DNA of 64,000 bases from Blautia sp. (GTDB taxonomy: Bacteria; Bacillota; Clostridia; Lachnospirales; Lachnospiraceae). The position numbers and the translations under genes are program-made. Shown here piece by piece: positions 61,985-64,000 of this stretch (the first letter of the stretch is position 1; each line of letters begins with the position of its first letter). The stretch spans positions 1 to 64,000 of the forward strand of contig JAFWGA010000018.1 of assembly GCA_017515325.1 (NCBI GenBank), in the 5' to 3' direction. The notes below the pieces were generated by a model that saw only the letters and a list, made by a program, of their open reading frames with translations, made no database searches and was not told the origin of the DNA.

Positions 61985-63928
61985 ATGAGAGAAGATTATG
62001 AAAATATGCCTTTAAATACCTTGCGGGATATAGCGAAGAAGAGGGGAATGAGGGGGATTTCGGCTCTGCGGAAAACCCTGTTGATTGAACGTCTGGCTCA
62101 GATGGATGAAGAGGCAGCATCGGCAGAACCCATAGCGGAGGAGAAGACTCTGGTTTTAAACGAAACTGTTTCCGGCCCCAAAAACCTCACTGCAAATGAA
62201 GCAGTGAAGGAGGAAAGAACGCAGGTTTCTCCGCTTCGCAGTAATCAAGGACAGGAAAAGGGGGAGGCTTTGCCGTCCCGCGGTTATCAGGGGCAGGAAA
62301 AGGGGGAGACTCTGCCGCCCCGCGGTTATCAGGGGCAGGAAAGGGGAGAGACTCTGTCATCCCGCGGCTATCAGGGGCAGGAAAAAGCAGAACCCTTGCA
62401 GCCACGCAGTAATCAAGGGCAGGAAAGCTCTCAGCCTCGCAGCTTTCAGAGCCAGGAACGGTCGGATTCCCAGCAGGGACGAATCCCGCAGCAAGACGGC
62501 AGGATTCCTTCGGGACAGGGAATGTACCGTACTCCTGTCAGGAACTACCGGCCACAGGGAAGGCCAGTGGGACAGCGCACGGATGGATTCAGCAACCGTG
62601 TCTATCGTCAGACTCGCGAAGAGAATGCCGGTGGAGCAGACATGGGGCAGCGTAATATCGGGCGCGATCTGGCAGAGAATTATTCTTCAGCTGCTTCTTC
62701 TTACAGTAGTGATACCGTACCGGTTCAGTCCATGACTCTTTCCGGTTATTCCAATGACCGCAATAACAGTGATCTTCCGGCGGAGAATCTGGCTGAGCTG
62801 GACAGCGGTCAGATGGCTAACGGAATCCTGGAGGTCATGCCGGATGGTTTCGGATTTATCCGCAGCTCAAACTACCTCCCGGGGGATAATGATATCTATG
62901 TTGCCCCCTCCCAGATCCGCAGATTTAATCTCAGGACAGGAGATATTGTTCAGGGAAACATTCGGATCAAGACCCAGGGAGAAAAGTTCAGTGCTCTGTT
63001 GTATGTTACTTCTCTGAACGGCTTTCCGCCCAGCGAGGGGCAGAACCGCTATCTGTTTGAGAATATGACCCCTGTTTTTCCCAATGAAAGACTGATTATG
63101 GAACGGCCCAACGGCACAAATGCTATGCGGGTCCTGGATCTGATCAGTCCGATCGGAAAAGGCCAGCGTGGCATGATTGTTTCCCCGCCAAAGGCAGGAA
63201 AGACCACTTTACTGAAAGACGTAGCAAAATCCATTACCCGGAATAATCCGGAAATGAAGCTTATTATCCTCCTGATCGATGAAAGACCGGAGGAGGTTAC
63301 CGATATCAAAGAAGCGATCCATGGACCAAATGTTGAGGTCATCTACTCTACCTTTGACGAAACGCCGGAGCATCATCGAAGAGTATCTGAGATGGTAATC
63401 GAACGGGCTCGTCGTCTGGTGGAGCACAGGCAGGATGTGATCATTCTTCTGGATTCTATTACCAGGCTTGCAAGGGCATACAACCTTGTCGTTCCGCCGA
63501 GCGGCAGAACTCTTTCCGGCGGCCTGGACCCGGCAGCTTTGCATATGCCGAAACGGTTTTTCGGCGCAGCCAGGAATATGAGGGAGGGCGGAAGCCTGAC
63601 AATTCTGGCCACTGCCTTGGTGGATACCGGCAGCAAGATGGATGATGTCATTTATGAGGAATTCAAAGGGACAGGCAATATGGAGCTTGTTCTCGATCGG
63701 AAGCTGCAGGAAAAAAGAGTATTTCCGGCTATTGATATTCAGAAATCAAGCACCAGGAGAGAGGATCTCCTTCTCAGGAAGGATGAACTGGAGGCGGTAG
63801 ACATCATGCGGAAGGCGTTGAACGGCATGAAGAAGGAGGACGCAGTGGAGCAAATCCTGAACATGTTTGCCCGGACTCGTTCCAATGCGGAATTTGTTCA
63901 GCTCCTCAAAAGACAAAAATTATCCTGA
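61985..63928 (+). CDS. rho: transcription termination factor Rho with disordered repeat insert
   Basis: The start at 61985 ([20 protein letters not shown]) follows TTGAGG; in-frame codons upstream to 61877 precede this. The 647-residue hexameric RNA helicase has a Rho_N domain (1-40), a long polar insert (about 45-275), the cold-shock-like RNA-binding domain ([17 protein letters not shown] near 280), and the ATPase with Walker [12 protein letters not shown] and [11 protein letters not shown]. Typical Rho is about 420 residues; the extra length is the insert. It contains 42-bp tandem repeats at 62237-62479 and is rich in Gln, Arg, Gly and Ser. Confidence 0.95.
   Translation: MREDYENMPLNTLRDIAKKRGMRGISALRKTLLIERLAQMDEEAASAEPIAEEKTLVLNETVSGPKNLTANEAVKEERTQVSPLRSNQGQEKGEALPSRGYQGQEKGETLPPRGYQGQERGETLSSRGYQGQEKAEPLQPRSNQGQESSQPRSFQSQERSDSQQGRIPQQDGRIPSGQGMYRTPVRNYRPQGRPVGQRTDGFSNRVYRQTREENAGGADMGQRNIGRDLAENYSSAASSYSSDTVPVQSMTLSGYSNDRNNSDLPAENLAELDSGQMANGILEVMPDGFGFIRSSNYLPGDNDIYVAPSQIRRFNLRTGDIVQGNIRIKTQGEKFSALLYVTSLNGFPPSEGQNRYLFENMTPVFPNERLIMERPNGTNAMRVLDLISPIGKGQRGMIVSPPKAGKTTLLKDVAKSITRNNPEMKLIILLIDERPEEVTDIKEAIHGPNVEVIYSTFDETPEHHRRVSEMVIERARRLVEHRQDVIILLDSITRLARAYNLVVPPSGRTLSGGLDPAALHMPKRFFGAARNMREGGSLTILATALVDTGSKMDDVIYEEFKGTGNMELVLDRKLQEKRVFPAIDIQKSSTRREDLLLRKDELEAVDIMRKALNGMKKEDAVEQILNMFARTRSNAEFVQLLKRQKLS
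62237..62479 (+). repeat. 42-bp tandem repeats in rho
   Basis: Six units: four exact 42-bp periods (62237, 62279, 62321, 62363), then a 33-bp unit (62405) and a 42-bp diverged unit (62438). The encoded consensus is [17 protein letters not shown] identity between units 2 and 3 is high, pointing to recent duplication. Confidence 0.9.
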
Positions 63929-64000
63929 ACGATTTATCCAGTGCCGTCTGGATCTGTTATCTGTACACAGTTCCTAAATTCCCGGAAAAAATTCTTGCAT

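Overview
The window reads as chromosome of a Gram-positive, strictly anaerobic Clostridia member, most likely a gut Lachnospiraceae. The reasons are AGGAGG-type ribosome binding sites almost everywhere, rubrerythrin, NADP-type GdhA, several CUT1-type sugar ABC transporters, a Tn916-type integrase module, a GEMM (c-di-GMP-I) riboswitch, and a Rho with a long disordered insert. No rRNA, tRNA or CRISPR array was seen. The species cannot be named from sequence alone.

Layout. 1-2.2 kb is the integrase end of a Tn916-like integrative element (DUF6618-like protein, excisionase, tyrosine integrase); the rest lies off the left edge. 2.3-7.1 kb holds housekeeping genes: LMW phosphatase, PAP2-like membrane protein, tgt, an LtaS-like polymer synthase, yajC. 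7.2-13 kb is an amino-acid run, ilvD-ilvB-serC-serA. 13.1-23 kb holds an MBOAT acyltransferase, a two-component system, a branching-enzyme-like protein with lost catalytic residues, and an SH3/membrane/Hsp70-like gene trio. 23.3-35.2 kb is carbohydrate uptake: a zinc alcohol dehydrogenase with a complete ABC system carrying two different ATPases and a 38-residue membrane peptide, then a second binding protein with two permeases and a GH51 arabinofuranosidase. 35.3-37.3 kb is a secreted duplicated DUF6273 protein. 37.5-46.4 kb is an L-ascorbate (ula) locus in two divergent arms. 46.5-54.9 kb holds rubrerythrin, a teichoic-acid-type glycerophosphotransferase with a helical tail, gdhA, Nudix hydrolase, hisC and a secreted papain-like protease. 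54.9-60.1 kb is a minimal pilus-like operon (transglutaminase lipoprotein, GspF/PilC, four small membrane proteins, PilT). 60.2-61.6 kb is a c-di-GMP-I riboswitch ahead of a PPEP-like zinc protease. Rho follows to 63.9 kb.

How they work together. UlaABC would import and phosphorylate ascorbate, UlaG open the lactone, UlaE and UlaF (AraD-type) interconvert pentulose phosphates to D-xylulose 5-phosphate; the decarboxylase UlaD is not in the window. AbfA releases arabinose from imported arabino-oligosaccharides, which would feed the same pentose-phosphate pool. The riboswitch, the PPEP-like protease and the divergent pilus-like operon suggest a c-di-GMP-linked surface and adhesion module resembling the C. 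difficile PPEP-1 arrangement.

The items most worth following up are: the riboswitch-PPEP-pilus neighbourhood; the degenerate branching enzyme; a structured repeat of about 92 nt present at 30.25 and 40.49 kb, and a second hairpin repeat at 40.58 and 56.04 kb; a switch-like three-segment RNA between ilvD and ilvB; an unknown propeller-like protein and a DUF3592 protein inside an ula locus lacking ulaD; and the tandem 42-bp repeats in rho.
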